Notes: generated from the sequence alone by a model not told the origin. DNA of 17,167 nt from Propionibacterium sp. (GCA_012719335.1 JAAYAO010000189.1:1-17167); one strand, 5' to 3'; positions 7,708-14,847 are shown, counted from the stretch's first letter. Numbers and translations are program-made.

Positions 7708-7784
7708 CTGCTGCAAACCGCCTCGATACGGGCCGTTGAACCCACATATCGGATATCGGGCCGAAAGGAGGCGGTTTGCAGCAG
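7708..7784 (-). repeat. Repeat A, copy 2 (77 bp, inverted relative to copy 1)
   Basis: It has the same 16-bp perfect terminal inverted repeats as A1 (7708-7723 and 7769-7784). The asymmetric interior matches A1 only when this copy is reverse-complemented, so the two copies face each other. The stem is 17 bp here because the next pair inside also matches. It lies upstream of the TetR-type gene and downstream of ogt, entirely intergenic. Confidence 0.85.
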
Positions 7785-7945
7785 ACGGGTTCACGCCACA
7801 CCAGTGACACAGGTACGGCTACGGCGGGAGGTGCCCTACAACCTCACCCCCGGGTGGCGAATACGTCGGCCACACCACCGGCGAGATGAAGCAGATGGGC
7901 ATGGGCGACGTCGAGGGCACCGGCGACGCGTCCCAGCACCCAACC

Positions 7946-8455
7946 TCAGCTTTCGGCCGGGAAGGCCCCCTCCAAGCGCAACAACGCCAGCTTGGTGTCC
8001 ACCCCGCCGGCATACCCGGTCAGGCCGCCGGTGGACGAGACCACCCGGTGGCAGGGAATCACGATCGAGATCGGATTGGTGCCGACCGCCCGTCCCACGG
8101 CCTGGGCGCCCCTGGGACTGCCGAGTTGCGCGGCGAGGGCCCCGTACGAGGTGGTTTCACCCCGGGGAATCCGGCGTAGTGCATCCCACACCCGCTGCTG
8201 GAAATCGGTGCCGCGCGGGGCCAGGGGCAGGTCGAACTCCGTCCGGGTTCCGGCGAGGTACTCGCGCAACTGGTCGGCGGCTCGCAGCAACACCTCTTCG
8301 GTGCCTTGCTCCCCGAGCCGGTCGACCTTCGGGAAGTACGCCTGATCGCGGCGCCAAACGCCGGTGATGGACTCCCCCTCGGCGGCGATCAGGTACTCAC
8401 CGAGGTCGGTATCGACGACGAGGTGGCATGGTGCGGACGGTCGGGTGCTCGTCAT
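7946..8455 (-). CDS. ogt: Methylated-DNA--protein-cysteine S-methyltransferase
   Basis: Suicide repair protein that takes the alkyl group from O6-alkylguanine onto its own cysteine. The 169-residue protein has the N-terminal ribonuclease-H-like half and a C-terminal DNA-binding half with FQQRVWDALRRIPRGETTSYGALA-type helix-turn-helix, the Asn/Arg-finger region GRAVGTNP, and the active-site IPCHRVV followed by GGLTGYAGG. The start at 8455 (MTSTRPSAP) has AGGAGG a few bases upstream, which rules out the 67-codon longer open frame. It stands alone, flanked by non-coding, repeat-bearing DNA on both sides. Whether it is called Ogt or AdaB/MGMT is a naming matter. Confidence 0.94.
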   Translation of the reverse strand: MTSTRPSAPCHLVVDTDLGEYLIAAEGESITGVWRRDQAYFPKVDRLGEQGTEEVLLRAADQLREYLAGTRTEFDLPLAPRGTDFQQRVWDALRRIPRGETTSYGALAAQLGSPRGAQAVGRAVGTNPISIVIPCHRVVSSTGGLTGYAGGVDTKLALLRLEGAFPAES

Positions 8456-8670
8456 GGGTCCTCCTGGTGTGCATGTGCCAGTCAACCCCTCACCGGGGCC
8501 GTTTGACCAGCGTTGCCCGGCTCCGCACCTACCGGGGTGGGTCGGCCGCGCCGGATCGCATCGCCGGTGCCGGGTTCGTCGACGTGCAGCCACGCAACGT
8601 TGCGCACTCACTGCCCCGCGACAGGCGGCTTCAGCACCCGGCCGCAGATGAGACAAGGCCGAACAACGCT

Positions 8671-8722
8671 GGTTGAGCCGGGCCGGGGGCCCGCGTCGAA
8701 GCCCCTCGACACGTCCTCAACC
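8671..8722. repeat. Repeat C, copy 1 (GGTTGAG...CTCAACC palindromic sequence)
   Basis: Starts GGTTGAGC, has an inner GCGTCGAAGCC...CTCGACACG section and ends CTCAACC, so it is a dyad of about 52 bp. GTTGAG/GTCGAAG-type intergenic repeats are, from memory, common in high-GC actinomycete genomes. A half-like copy is at 9688-9727. Confidence 0.65.
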
Positions 8723-8741
8723 AGAGGTGCGCTGCACCGTG

Positions 8742-8761
8742 AAACGAGCCGGATTCCGGCT
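8742..8761 (-). terminator. Weak intrinsic terminator after the LigT-like gene
   Basis: On the minus strand a 6-bp stem AGCCGG/CCGGCT with a 3-nt loop is followed by CGTTTC, about 20 nt past the stop codon. The short stem and poor U-tract make it weak. Confidence 0.4.
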
Positions 8762-8780
8762 GTCGTGGATCACTACGGCA

Positions 8781-9332
8781 TCACAGGAGGTACTCGGCGA
8801 CCGTGTCGTAATGCGGCGGGCCGGCGTGGCCGAGTTGGGAGTGCACCAACTCGAATCGGTCGACGGTCCAGGCGGGGCCTTCGTAGGCGCTGAAGGCCTT
8901 GATCCAGCGGGTGGCTTCCACCGGCACCCGCCACCGGGCAAGGGTCAGGTGCGGACGGAAGGTGGCGCCGTCAACCTTCGCGCCGGCGCGTCCCACCGCG
9001 GTGCGGCAGCGGGCGGCCAACCGGCCGAGCGGTTCGTGGCCATCCTCGGCCACCCCGGCCCAGAGCACCTTCGCGGCCATCGGGTTGGGGAACACCCCGG
9101 CCGCGGTCAGGGCCAGATCGAAGGGGCGGCTGCGTTGGGCCACTTCGCCCAGCCGCTCCTCCACCTCGATCAGGTCGCGCTCGGCGACCTCGGCCATGAA
9201 GGCCAGGGTCAGGTGCCAGTAACGCTTCGAAATCCAGCGCGGGCCGTCGTCGACCAGTCGGCGCGGCTCGACGAACTCGTCGAGATGTGCGAGTACCTCC
9301 TCCGGGGGAACAACAGAAACGAATAGACGCAT
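8781..9332 (-). CDS. thpR: RNA 2',3'-cyclic phosphodiesterase (LigT/ThpR, 2H family)
   Basis: Cytosolic 2H phosphoesterase that opens 2',3'-cyclic phosphate at RNA ends. The 183-residue length is typical. Both catalytic H-x-T motifs are visible: YWHLTLAF (about residues 39-46) and FRPHLTLAR (about 127-135), in a duplicated alpha/beta fold. The N-terminus MRLFVSVVPP matches the family start (MRLFVAIxPP-like), which supports the ATG at 9332. GGAGGG lies directly against this ATG, too close for a normal Shine-Dalgarno. The biological substrate in bacteria is not settled for this family. Flanked on both sides by repeat-bearing intergenic DNA. Confidence 0.88.
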   Translation of the reverse strand: MRLFVSVVPPEEVLAHLDEFVEPRRLVDDGPRWISKRYWHLTLAFMAEVAERDLIEVEERLGEVAQRSRPFDLALTAAGVFPNPMAAKVLWAGVAEDGHEPLGRLAARCRTAVGRAGAKVDGATFRPHLTLARWRVPVEATRWIKAFSAYEGPAWTVDRFELVHSQLGHAGPPHYDTVAEYLL

Positions 9333-9338
9333 CCCTCC

Positions 9339-9344
9339 ATGGTG
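9339..9344 (-). promoter_or_regulatory. Possible -10 box upstream of thpR
   Basis: Minus-strand CACCAT followed by six bases and the ATG. This is the weakest member of the leaderless set. Confidence 0.22.
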
Positions 9345-9418
9345 GCAGCTTCGCCGCGGCGGCGTGGAGTCAGCGGACAGGGGTCCGGCGTGGCCGGGGT
9401 GTGCAGCGGCGCCACCCG

Positions 9419-9495
9419 ATGACTGAAAACGCGAGCCTCAGCGCCGCCAAGACCATATTGGCTTCGGCCACACCCATTCTTGAGGGTTCAGTCAT
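9419..9495 (+). repeat. Repeat B, copy 2 (77 bp)
   Basis: Ends are ATGACTGAA (9419-9427) and TTCAGTCAT (9487-9495), a perfect 9-bp inverted pair. Similarity extends outward as GCGCCACCC on the left and GGGTGGGCGC on the right. By hand, 61 of 77 positions equal copy 3, with the last 22 bases identical. The differences cluster in the middle-right part. Confidence 0.85.
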
Positions 9496-9559
9496 CAGGG
9501 TGGGCGCCGTGCCGGGTGTCGGCGGCAGGCGCTGCGCTCAATCCCCCTCAACTTCGTTG

Positions 9560-9636
9560 GTGCCTGAAACCGCGAGCCTCAGCGTCGCCGAGGCCATAGT
9601 GGTCGCGGTGGTCGCCATTCTTGAGGGTTCAGTCAT
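9560..9636 (+). repeat. Repeat B, copy 3 (77 bp)
   Basis: Direct repeat of copy 2 after a 64-bp spacer. The right end TTCAGTCAT is intact; the left end is GTGCCTGAA, two bases off the inverted match. Inside, GCCTC...GAGGC and CCGCGA...TCGCGG can pair, so an RNA copy could fold, but those pairs are not kept in copy 2. Confidence 0.85.
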
Positions 9637-9687
9637 CGTGCGGGACGAGCCGCTGCCCCGGCGTGGCGGGAACCATGGCAGGACGTC

Positions 9688-9727
9688 GGTTGAGCAGGTT
9701 CGCGCTTGCGCGAACCGTGTCGAAGCC
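9688..9727. repeat. Repeat C, copy 2, with a 9-bp perfect hairpin
   Basis: GGTTGAGC...GTGTCGAAGCC outline as in C1, but the CTCAACC end is absent. Its middle is a perfect hairpin, GGTTCGCGC and GCGCGAACC around TT (9697-9716). It has no U-tract and lies about 85 bp past the end of the MoaD-like gene. Confidence 0.6.
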
Positions 9728-9812
9728 AGTCCTGCAACACGCATGATTCAGCCGGCGGATGGGCGGGGTGTGACGCGGGCCTCCGCACCTGCTCGACCGG
9801 CGTGATGGCTGG

Positions 9813-10061
9813 TCAGCCGCCGGCGAAGGGGGGCAGGATCTCGACCTCGATGTCGCCGGTCAGCGGCTGGTCGCGGTCTTCATCGGGTACCCGCACCCCG
9901 TCGCGCAATACCGCGCAGCCGGGCAGCAGCTTCCCCAGCCGGGGATGCTCCGCGCCGGCCCGGGTCAACGCCTCGTTCAGGGTGTCCACCGCGTAGCTCG
10001 CGGTCTCGGCCCCGGCGGCATCCTCGGCAGCCGCCCAATAACGCAAGTGCACTGTCGCCAT
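9813..10061 (-). CDS. MoaD/ThiS-family sulfur carrier protein
   Basis: Small ubiquitin-like protein of 82 residues ending in PPFAGG; the C-terminal Gly-Gly is where the family is adenylated and thiocarboxylated to carry sulfur. The beta-grasp pattern is visible ([17 protein letters not shown] at the start, [14 protein letters not shown] at the end). It could serve molybdopterin, thiamine or another sulfur pathway; no partner E1-like enzyme or MoaE is nearby, so I leave the symbol blank. The long upstream open frame (antisense to glnR and mshD) is not part of it. There is no Shine-Dalgarno; a CAGAAT box ends 6 nt before the ATG. Divergent from glnR with a 60-bp shared promoter region. Confidence 0.88.
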   Translation of the reverse strand: MATVHLRYWAAAEDAAGAETASYAVDTLNEALTRAGAEHPRLGKLLPGCAVLRDGVRVPDEDRDQPLTGDIEVEILPPFAGG

Positions 10062-10067
10062 GGCTGT

Positions 10068-10073
10068 ATTCTG
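10068..10073 (-). promoter_or_regulatory. Putative -10 box of a leaderless transcript for the MoaD-like gene
   Basis: Minus-strand CAGAAT, then ACAGCC, then ATG. It lies in the 60-bp divergent region shared with glnR. Confidence 0.35.
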
Positions 10074-10121
10074 CTGCATGGCCCGACGCACGGTCGGCAG
10101 GCAACAGGAAGGAGTGGTTCC

Positions 10122-10775
10122 TTGTCCCTGTTGCTCATCCTCAGCCCGGAGGTGGGTACCGGCGCAGACGTCCTGCCGTCCCTGGGGCTGCTGGGCCACC
10201 AAACCCGGATGCTGCCGCGCGAAGCCGGCGCCCTGGTGGGCGCTCCGCCGGCGGATGTGCTGGTGATCGACGGACGCAACGACTTGGCCTCGGTGCGCAA
10301 TCTGTGCCGACTGCTGAACTCCACCGGCAAGGAAGCCCCGGTGCTCCTGGTGGTCACCGAGGGTGGCCTGACCGCGGTCAGCGCCGATTGGGGCATCGAT
10401 GACGTGGTGCTCGCCGATGCCGGGCCCGCCGAGGTCGACGCCCGGCTGCGCCTGTTGGTCGCCACCGAGGAGAAGACCCCCGACGTGCTCACCTCCTCGG
10501 GTATCACCATTGACGAGGCCGCCTATGTCGCCAAGGTCGACGGCCGTCCGCTGGATCTCACCTACACCGAGTTCGAGCTGCTCAAGTTTCTGGTGCAGAA
10601 CCCCGGCCGGGTGTTCAGTCGGGAACAGTTGCTCTCCGATGTCTGGGGGTACGACTACTACGGCGGCACCCGCACCGTGGACGTCCACGTGCGCCGGCTG
10701 CGCGCCAAACTCGGCACCGAGTACGAATCGGTGATCGGCACCGTCCGCAACGTCGGTTACCGGCTGGTGGTCTGA
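10122..10775 (+). CDS. glnR: GlnR-type OmpR-family nitrogen response regulator
   Basis: Transcription factor of 217 residues with an N-terminal receiver-like domain (1 to about 115) and a C-terminal winged helix (about 125-217). Very like actinobacterial Gln[19 protein letters not shown] with Asp50, LVVTEGGL then [24 protein letters not shown], and in the DNA-binding part [37 protein letters not shown] and [10 protein letters not shown]. The acidic pair needed for phosphorylation is not evident near the N-terminus, as in GlnR, which is thought to act without a cognate kinase; none is adjacent. The TTG at 10122 is chosen because AAGGAG lies 7-8 nt upstream and the protein then begins MSLLLIL like its relatives. 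The first gene of a codirectional block with mshD, ppk and the phosphate genes. Confidence 0.92.
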   Translation: MSLLLILSPEVGTGADVLPSLGLLGHQTRMLPREAGALVGAPPADVLVIDGRNDLASVRNLCRLLNSTGKEAPVLLVVTEGGLTAVSADWGIDDVVLADAGPAEVDARLRLLVATEEKTPDVLTSSGITIDEAAYVAKVDGRPLDLTYTEFELLKFLVQNPGRVFSREQLLSDVWGYDYYGGTRTVDVHVRRLRAKLGTEYESVIGTVRNVGYRLVV

Positions 10776-10790
10776 ACCCGGTTCGGGATC

Positions 10791-10823
10791 GTTCACCGCG
10801 GGTGCGGCCGCCCCGTTCACCGC
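10791..10823. repeat. Two GTTCACCGC direct repeats before mshD
   Basis: GTTCACCGC occurs at 10791-10799 and 10815-10823, 24 bp start to start, ahead of the mshD promoter position. The word resembles PHO-box units, but the spacing is not a multiple of 11, so the role is uncertain. Confidence 0.4.
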
Positions 10824-10831
10824 ACACCCAC

Positions 10832-10837
10832 TAGCGT
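10832..10837 (+). promoter_or_regulatory. Putative -10 box of a leaderless mshD transcript
   Basis: TAGCGT, seven bases, then GTG. The same hexamer is found in the pstS promoter at 14786-14791. Confidence 0.4.
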
Positions 10838-10844
10838 GGGCCGT

Positions 10845-11681
10845 GTGACCGAACCGACATTCACCACCACCCCGGAGCTCGCCGACCTGTTGGCCGCCGC
10901 CCGCGACGTCGACGGCGTCGACCCGCTCAACGAGGAGGCCCACCGGGCCCTCGCGGCCGGGCCGGTCACTGCGATGACCTCGCACAGTGAGGACGGGGCC
11001 CTCAGCGGCTACGCCCATCTGCATCAGGGCACCGCCCAACTGGTGGTGCATCCCGAGCATCGCAACCGGGGCATCGGCACCCGCCTGGCGGGCGACCTGA
11101 TCGCCGGTGGCTACCAACTCTGGTCGTTCGGAGCGCTGCCGGCGGCCGGCCGGGTGGCCGAGAAACTCGACCTGCACTCGGCGCGGGAACTGCTGATCAT
11201 GGGCCGCGACCTCACCGACCTGCCGGCACCGACGCCACTGCCCGACGGGATCATCATCCGGGGGTTCACCCCGGCCGACGAGGCCCGGATCATCGAGATC
11301 AACGCCGCCGCTTTCGCCCACCACCCCGAACAGGGTGCGATGGACGCGGCCGACTTCGCCGAACGCTGCGCCCAGAGCTGGTTCCGACCCGAGGGCCTGC
11401 TGGTGGCCGAACGTGACGGCGAGGTTGTCGGATTCCACTGGACCAAGCGCCGCGACGACACCGAGGGTGAGGTGTACGTGATCGGGGTCGACCCGCGGGC
11501 CCACGGTGGCGGGGTCGGCAAGGCCCTGCTTTGGGCCGGCCTGCACCACCTGGCCGACCGGGGGCTGTGCCGCGTCCTGCTCTGGGTCGAGGGTGACCAG
11601 CAGGCGGCGGTCGCCCTGTACGAGCGGTCGGGGTTCGGGGTGCTGAACCGCGATATCGTCTGGTCCGGCGCCGCCCGGTGA
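10845..11681 (+). CDS. mshD: Mycothiol synthase (GNAT acetyltransferase)
   Basis: Last enzyme of mycothiol synthesis; acetylates the cysteinyl amine of Cys-GlcN-Ins with acetyl-CoA, giving the main low-molecular-weight thiol of actinomycetes. The 278-residue protein has two tandem GNAT folds, each with an acetyl-CoA loop: [15 protein letters not shown] in the N-terminal half and [16 protein letters not shown] in the C-terminal half. The C-terminal domain also has the [18 protein letters not shown] motif typical of the family. GTG 10845 (MTEPTF) is preferred over GTG 10836 because the -10-like TAGCGT covers the latter. It follows glnR after 69 bp and is separated from ppk by 26 bp, so it is probably cotranscribed with ppk. 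mshD next to glnR is also seen in mycobacteria. Confidence 0.93.
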   Translation: MTEPTFTTTPELADLLAAARDVDGVDPLNEEAHRALAAGPVTAMTSHSEDGALSGYAHLHQGTAQLVVHPEHRNRGIGTRLAGDLIAGGYQLWSFGALPAAGRVAEKLDLHSARELLIMGRDLTDLPAPTPLPDGIIIRGFTPADEARIIEINAAAFAHHPEQGAMDAADFAERCAQSWFRPEGLLVAERDGEVVGFHWTKRRDDTEGEVYVIGVDPRAHGGGVGKALLWAGLHHLADRGLCRVLLWVEGDQQAAVALYERSGFGVLNRDIVWSGAAR

Positions 11682-11707
11682 CTTCACGAACTTCCCAGGA
11701 GCCTGCG

Positions 11708-13798
11708 ATGACCGACCCGACCGACGTCGAGCCGTTGCCCGAGGGGCGCTATTCCGACCGCGAACTGTCCTGGTTGGCGTTCAACAACCGAGTGCTCGAT
11801 CTGGCCAAGGACCGGCAACGCATCCCGCTGTTGGAGCGCGCCAAGTTCCTGGCGATCTTCTCCTCGAACCTGGACGAGTACTTCATGGTGCGGGTCGCCG
11901 GGCTGAAGCGCCGGATCCGGGCCGGGATCGCCTCGCCGGGCACGTCCGGCCTGCTGCCCACCGAACTGCTGGACGCGATCCTGGCCGAGACCCGCCGACT
12001 GGTCACCGAACAGGCCCGGGTCTTCGCCGAGGAGGTGCGCCCCGAACTGGCCGCCGAGGGCATCGAGATCCTGCCCTGGGACGACCTCACCGACGACGAA
12101 CGCAGCCGGATGAGCACCCTGTTCATCGAACGGATCCTGCCGGTGCTGACCCCACTGGCCGTCGACCCCTCCCACCCCTTCCCCTACATCTCCGGGCTGG
12201 CGATCAACCTCGGGGTGTTGCTGCGCGACCCCAAGACCCGCGAGGTGAAGTTCGCCCGGGTCAAGGTGCCCAGCGTGCTGGGCCGGTTCCTGTCCCTGGA
12301 CGCCGGCCGCTTCGTGCCGATCGAAACCGTCATCGCCCACCACCTGCAGCACCTCTTCGGCACCACCCAGATCATCTCCACCGCGATCTTCCGGGTCACC
12401 CGCAACGAAGACCTCGAGGTCGAGGAGGACGACGCCGAGAACCTGCTGTACACCCTGGAACGGGAGTTGCTGCGGCGCCGGGTCGGACGTCCGCCGGTGC
12501 GGCTGGAGGTCGAGAACGACATCGACCCGGAGATTCTCGCGCTGCTGGTCGACGAGCTCGACATCGACGAGACCGAGGTCTTCCACCTGCCCGCCCCGCT
12601 GGACCTGACCGGGCTGTTCGCCCTCGACGCGGTGGAGCGCGAGGACCTCAAATACTCGCGCTTCCTGCCACGCACCCACCCGCACCTGTCGGAGGTCGAG
12701 TCCTCGCGTCCGGTGGACGTGTTCAGCGCGTTGCGCCGCAACGATGTGCTCGTCCAGCACCCGTACGACTCCTTCGCCACCTCGGTGCAACGGTTCGTCG
12801 AACAGGCCGCGATCGACCCGAAGGTGCTCGCGATCAAGCAAACCCTGTACCGCACTTCCGGTGACTCCCCGATCGTGGACGCCCTGATCGAGGCCGCACA
12901 GAACGGCAAACAGGTGCTCGCGGTGGTCGAGATCAAGGCCCGCTTCGACGAGCAGGCCAACATCGGCTGGGCCCGCAAACTGGAGCGCAACGGCGTCCAC
13001 GTGGTGTACGGGATGGTCGGGTTGAAGACCCACTGCAAGCTGTCGATGGTGGTGCGGGATGAGGGGGAGGGGCTGCGCCGCTATGCCCACATCGGCACCG
13101 GCAACTACCACCCGAAGACCGCCAACCAGTACGAGGACATGGGCCTGCTGACCGCCAACCCGGTGATCACCGCCGACGTGGCCCGGCTGTTCAACCACCT
13201 GTCCGGGATGACCGGCGAGACCCGGTACCGCCGGCTGCTGGTCGCCCCGCACTCGATCCGCACCGGGTTGCTGGAGCGGATCCAGAATGAGATCGCCCAG
13301 CACCGTGCCGGTAACCCGGCCGGGATCCGGATCAAGGTGAACTCGATGGTCGACGAGGCGATCACCGACGCCCTGTACCGGTCCTCGCAGGCCGGGGTGC
13401 CGGTCGACCTGTGGGTGCGTGGAATCTGCACCATCCGTCCCGGGGTGGCGGGGTTGAGCGACAACATCCGGGTGCGTTCGATCCTGGGCCGGTTCCTGGA
13501 GCATTCGCGGCTGTTCTGGTTTGCCAACGGCGGCAACCCCACCGTCGGCATCGGGTCGGCCGACCTGATGCACCGCAACCTCGACCGCCGGGTCGAGGCG
13601 CTGGTGTCGATCACCCGCCGCGACCACATCGAGGAGATCGAGGGCTTGTTCGACCTGGCCTTCGACGAGGGCACCGTGGCCTGGCACCTGGTGGACGAAA
13701 CCTGGACCCCGCACACCACCGACGCCGAGGGTCGTCCGCTGCGCGACCTGCACCAGTACCTGATCGACGAGAAGACCAAGCGACGGAAGCGACACTGA
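11708..13798 (+). CDS. ppk: Polyphosphate kinase 1
   Basis: Reversibly transfers the gamma-phosphate of ATP to long-chain polyphosphate through a phosphohistidine. The 696-residue protein has the four PPK1 domains in order: helical N domain ([19 protein letters not shown] at the start, then [13 protein letters not shown]), head domain (about 115-320), and two phospholipase D-like C domains. The catalytic histidines are His442 in LKTHCKLS and His461 in [14 protein letters not shown], 19 apart as in the Escherichia coli enzyme (435 and 454). Further marks are [14 protein letters not shown] and the [14 protein letters not shown] segment near the end. ATG 11708 has AGGAG 6 nt upstream; the open frame could start at GTG 11678 overlapping the mshD stop, but that has no Shine-Dalgarno. 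Sits between mshD and the NUDIX gene near pst, as in other actinomycetes. Confidence 0.96.
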   Translation: MTDPTDVEPLPEGRYSDRELSWLAFNNRVLDLAKDRQRIPLLERAKFLAIFSSNLDEYFMVRVAGLKRRIRAGIASPGTSGLLPTELLDAILAETRRLVTEQARVFAEEVRPELAAEGIEILPWDDLTDDERSRMSTLFIERILPVLTPLAVDPSHPFPYISGLAINLGVLLRDPKTREVKFARVKVPSVLGRFLSLDAGRFVPIETVIAHHLQHLFGTTQIISTAIFRVTRNEDLEVEEDDAENLLYTLERELLRRRVGRPPVRLEVENDIDPEILALLVDELDIDETEVFHLPAPLDLTGLFALDAVEREDLKYSRFLPRTHPHLSEVESSRPVDVFSALRRNDVLVQHPYDSFATSVQRFVEQAAIDPKVLAIKQTLYRTSGDSPIVDALIEAAQNGKQVLAVVEIKARFDEQANIGWARKLERNGVHVVYGMVGLKTHCKLSMVVRDEGEGLRRYAHIGTGNYHPKTANQYEDMGLLTANPVITADVARLFNHLSGMTGETRYRRLLVAPHSIRTGLLERIQNEIAQHRAGNPAGIRIKVNSMVDEAITDALYRSSQAGVPVDLWVRGICTIRPGVAGLSDNIRVRSILGRFLEHSRLFWFANGGNPTVGIGSADLMHRNLDRRVEALVSITRRDHIEEIEGLFDLAFDEGTVAWHLVDETWTPHTTDAEGRPLRDLHQYLIDEKTKRRKRH

Positions 13799-13805
13799 GC
13801 CGGCC

Positions 13806-14690
13806 ATGAGCAAGAAACTGATCCGCGCGGCGGGTGCCGTGGTGCTCCGCCCCAGCCCCGACGGCCCCGAGGTGCTGGTGGTGCACCGTCCCCGTTACGA
13901 CGACTGGACCCTGCCGAAGGGCAAGTTGGACGGGGCGGAGACCCCGCCGGCCGCGGCGGTGCGCGAGGTGGCCGAGGAGACCGGCATCCGGATCCGGCTC
14001 GCCGCCCCGCTGGACCGCACCCGCTACCGGGTCAAGGGCACCCCCAAGGAGGTCGACTGGTGGCTCGGCGTGATCGCCGATGAAACCGCCACCCCGGGCG
14101 AGATCGACGCCGATGAGGTGGACGAGGTGGCCTGGTGGCCGGTGCAGCGGGCCCGCACCGAACTCAGTCAACCCGCCGAACGCGACCTGATCGACCAAGC
14201 CGTCGACACCCCGGCCACGACCGTGCTGCTGGTGGTGCGCCACGGCAAGGCGATCGACCGCAAGGGTTGGGGTTCGGACGAGAACACCCGCCCGCTGGCC
14301 CCTCGCGGGGAGGAGCAGTCCCTGGAGTTGATCGAGTTTTTCGACGCCTACGGCATCGAACGGGTCGTCAGCTCCCCGTGGGCCCGGTGTATGCAGACCG
14401 TCACCCCGTATGCGGCACACACCCAGCGGTTGGTCGAACCGGTCGGGGAGATCACCGAGGCCGCCTTCAACAACCAACCACTGCGCGTGGCGGACGTCAC
14501 GAGGCTGCTGGCGGAGCGGGCCGCCGGTGGCCTGGCCACCCTGATCTGTGGACACCGGCCCGTCCTGCCGTGCATCTTCGAAGCGTTGGAGGTGCCGAAC
14601 CGGGCGCTGTCCCCGGGCGGCTCGGTGGTCTTGCACCTGACCGCCGACGGCCAGGTGCACGCGCTGGAGGTGCACGACACCGAGGCGTGA
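13806..14690 (+). CDS. mutT1: NUDIX hydrolase fused to histidine phosphatase (MutT1-like)
   Basis: A 294-residue two-domain protein. The N-terminal NUDIX domain (about 1-130) has the full box from Gly39 to Ile61 (Gly, Glu45, Arg53-Glu54-Val-Ala-Glu57-Glu58-Thr-Gly60-Ile61). The C-terminal domain (about 138-294) is a histidine-phosphatase fold with LLVVRHGKA (Arg145-His146-Gly147) and a second histidine in LICGHRPVLP. This architecture matches mycobacterial MutT1, which removes 8-oxo-dGTP and also cleaves dinucleotide polyphosphates, and which lies next to ppk in mycobacteria as here. Only 7 nt separate it from ppk with no Shine-Dalgarno, suggesting translational coupling. The exact substrate cannot be read from sequence. 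Confidence 0.9.
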   Translation: MSKKLIRAAGAVVLRPSPDGPEVLVVHRPRYDDWTLPKGKLDGAETPPAAAVREVAEETGIRIRLAAPLDRTRYRVKGTPKEVDWWLGVIADETATPGEIDADEVDEVAWWPVQRARTELSQPAERDLIDQAVDTPATTVLLVVRHGKAIDRKGWGSDENTRPLAPRGEEQSLELIEFFDAYGIERVVSSPWARCMQTVTPYAAHTQRLVEPVGEITEAAFNNQPLRVADVTRLLAERAAGGLATLICGHRPVLPCIFEALEVPNRALSPGGSVVLHLTADGQVHALEVHDTEA

Positions 14691-14695
14691 GCCCG

Positions 14696-14709
14696 GTGAT
14701 GGACATCAC
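14696..14709. repeat. GTGATG/CATCAC dyad at the end of mutT1
   Basis: GTGATG and CATCAC are separated by two bases, a 14-bp near-perfect palindrome 6 bp past the mutT1 stop and about 150 bp before pstS. It could be an operator, but no binding protein can be named. Confidence 0.3.
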
Positions 14710-14736
14710 AGCCTCGTGATAGCACCGAGACAGGTC

Positions 14737-14776
14737 ATTCACCGCGAGTTAACCGATTTCGCCAAGTTGTGTCACC
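14737..14776 (+). promoter_or_regulatory. PHO-box-like array upstream of pstS
   Basis: ATTCACC (14737), GTTAACC (14748), a poor unit (TCGCCAA, 14759) and TGTCACC (14770) start at exactly 11-bp intervals. PhoP of Streptomyces binds direct repeats of about 11 bp with GTTCACC-like cores, usually over or next to the -35 region. Here the last unit ends 9 nt before a -10-like box. GlnR can also recognise GTTAAC-like words, so control by both factors is possible. Confidence 0.6.
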
Positions 14777-14785
14777 GGGCGCTCT

Positions 14786-14791
14786 TAGCGT
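14786..14791 (+). promoter_or_regulatory. Putative -10 box of pstS
   Basis: TAGCGT, identical to the mshD hexamer, 9 nt after the PHO-box-like array. Transcription would start near 14798, leaving about 50 nt of leader before the GTG start. Confidence 0.45.
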
Positions 14792-14847
14792 CGCTGAGGG
14801 ATCCGAAACCCGGAGCCAACCCCTGAACATCGAACGAAGGAAGACTC

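Larger units (their letters stand above)
7641..7945. other. Non-coding gap with repeat A2
   Basis: About 305 bp between ogt and the TetR-type gene. It holds the TetR -10-like box, repeat A2, and about 160 bp in which I see no gene or RNA. In the ogt frame, 33 codons beyond the TGA stay open on the minus strand, which I regard as chance. Confidence 0.6.
8456..8780. other. Non-coding gap with repeat C1
   Basis: About 325 bp between ogt and the LigT-like gene. The first 200 bp should contain the ogt promoter, but no convincing boxes are visible. The rest holds repeat C1 and a possible terminator for the LigT-like gene. I see no tRNA, small gene or riboswitch. Confidence 0.6.
9333..9812. other. 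480-bp non-coding, repeat-rich gap (B2, B3, C2)
   Basis: No protein gene is supported here. An open frame crosses most of it and contains two similar peptide stretches, but that similarity follows from the repeated B elements lying 141 bp apart, a multiple of three. The gap holds two direct copies of repeat B and one C-type repeat, with thpR and the MoaD-like gene pointing in the same (minus) direction. Confidence 0.65.

Noticed and set aside
7840..7945. In-frame open extension of 33 codons past the ogt TGA
   Set aside because: Ogt ends normally at this TGA for its family; no sign of recoding such as a SECIS-like element, and a chance open stretch of this size is common at this GC content.
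9339..9350. Upstream ATG at 9340 as the thpR start
   Set aside because: It is in a different frame from the 2H-family protein, whose N-terminus MRLFVSVVPP fits the start at 9332.
10062..11687. Long N-terminal extension of the MoaD-like gene
   Set aside because: It would run antisense through glnR and mshD. The 82-residue form from 10061 has the exact length and ends of the family.
11684..13813. 709-codon open frame on the minus strand opposite ppk
   Set aside because: It mirrors ppk almost end to end, has low-complexity Gly/Val/Gln/Asp/His composition and no recognisable domain. Such antisense frames are expected in high-GC genes.
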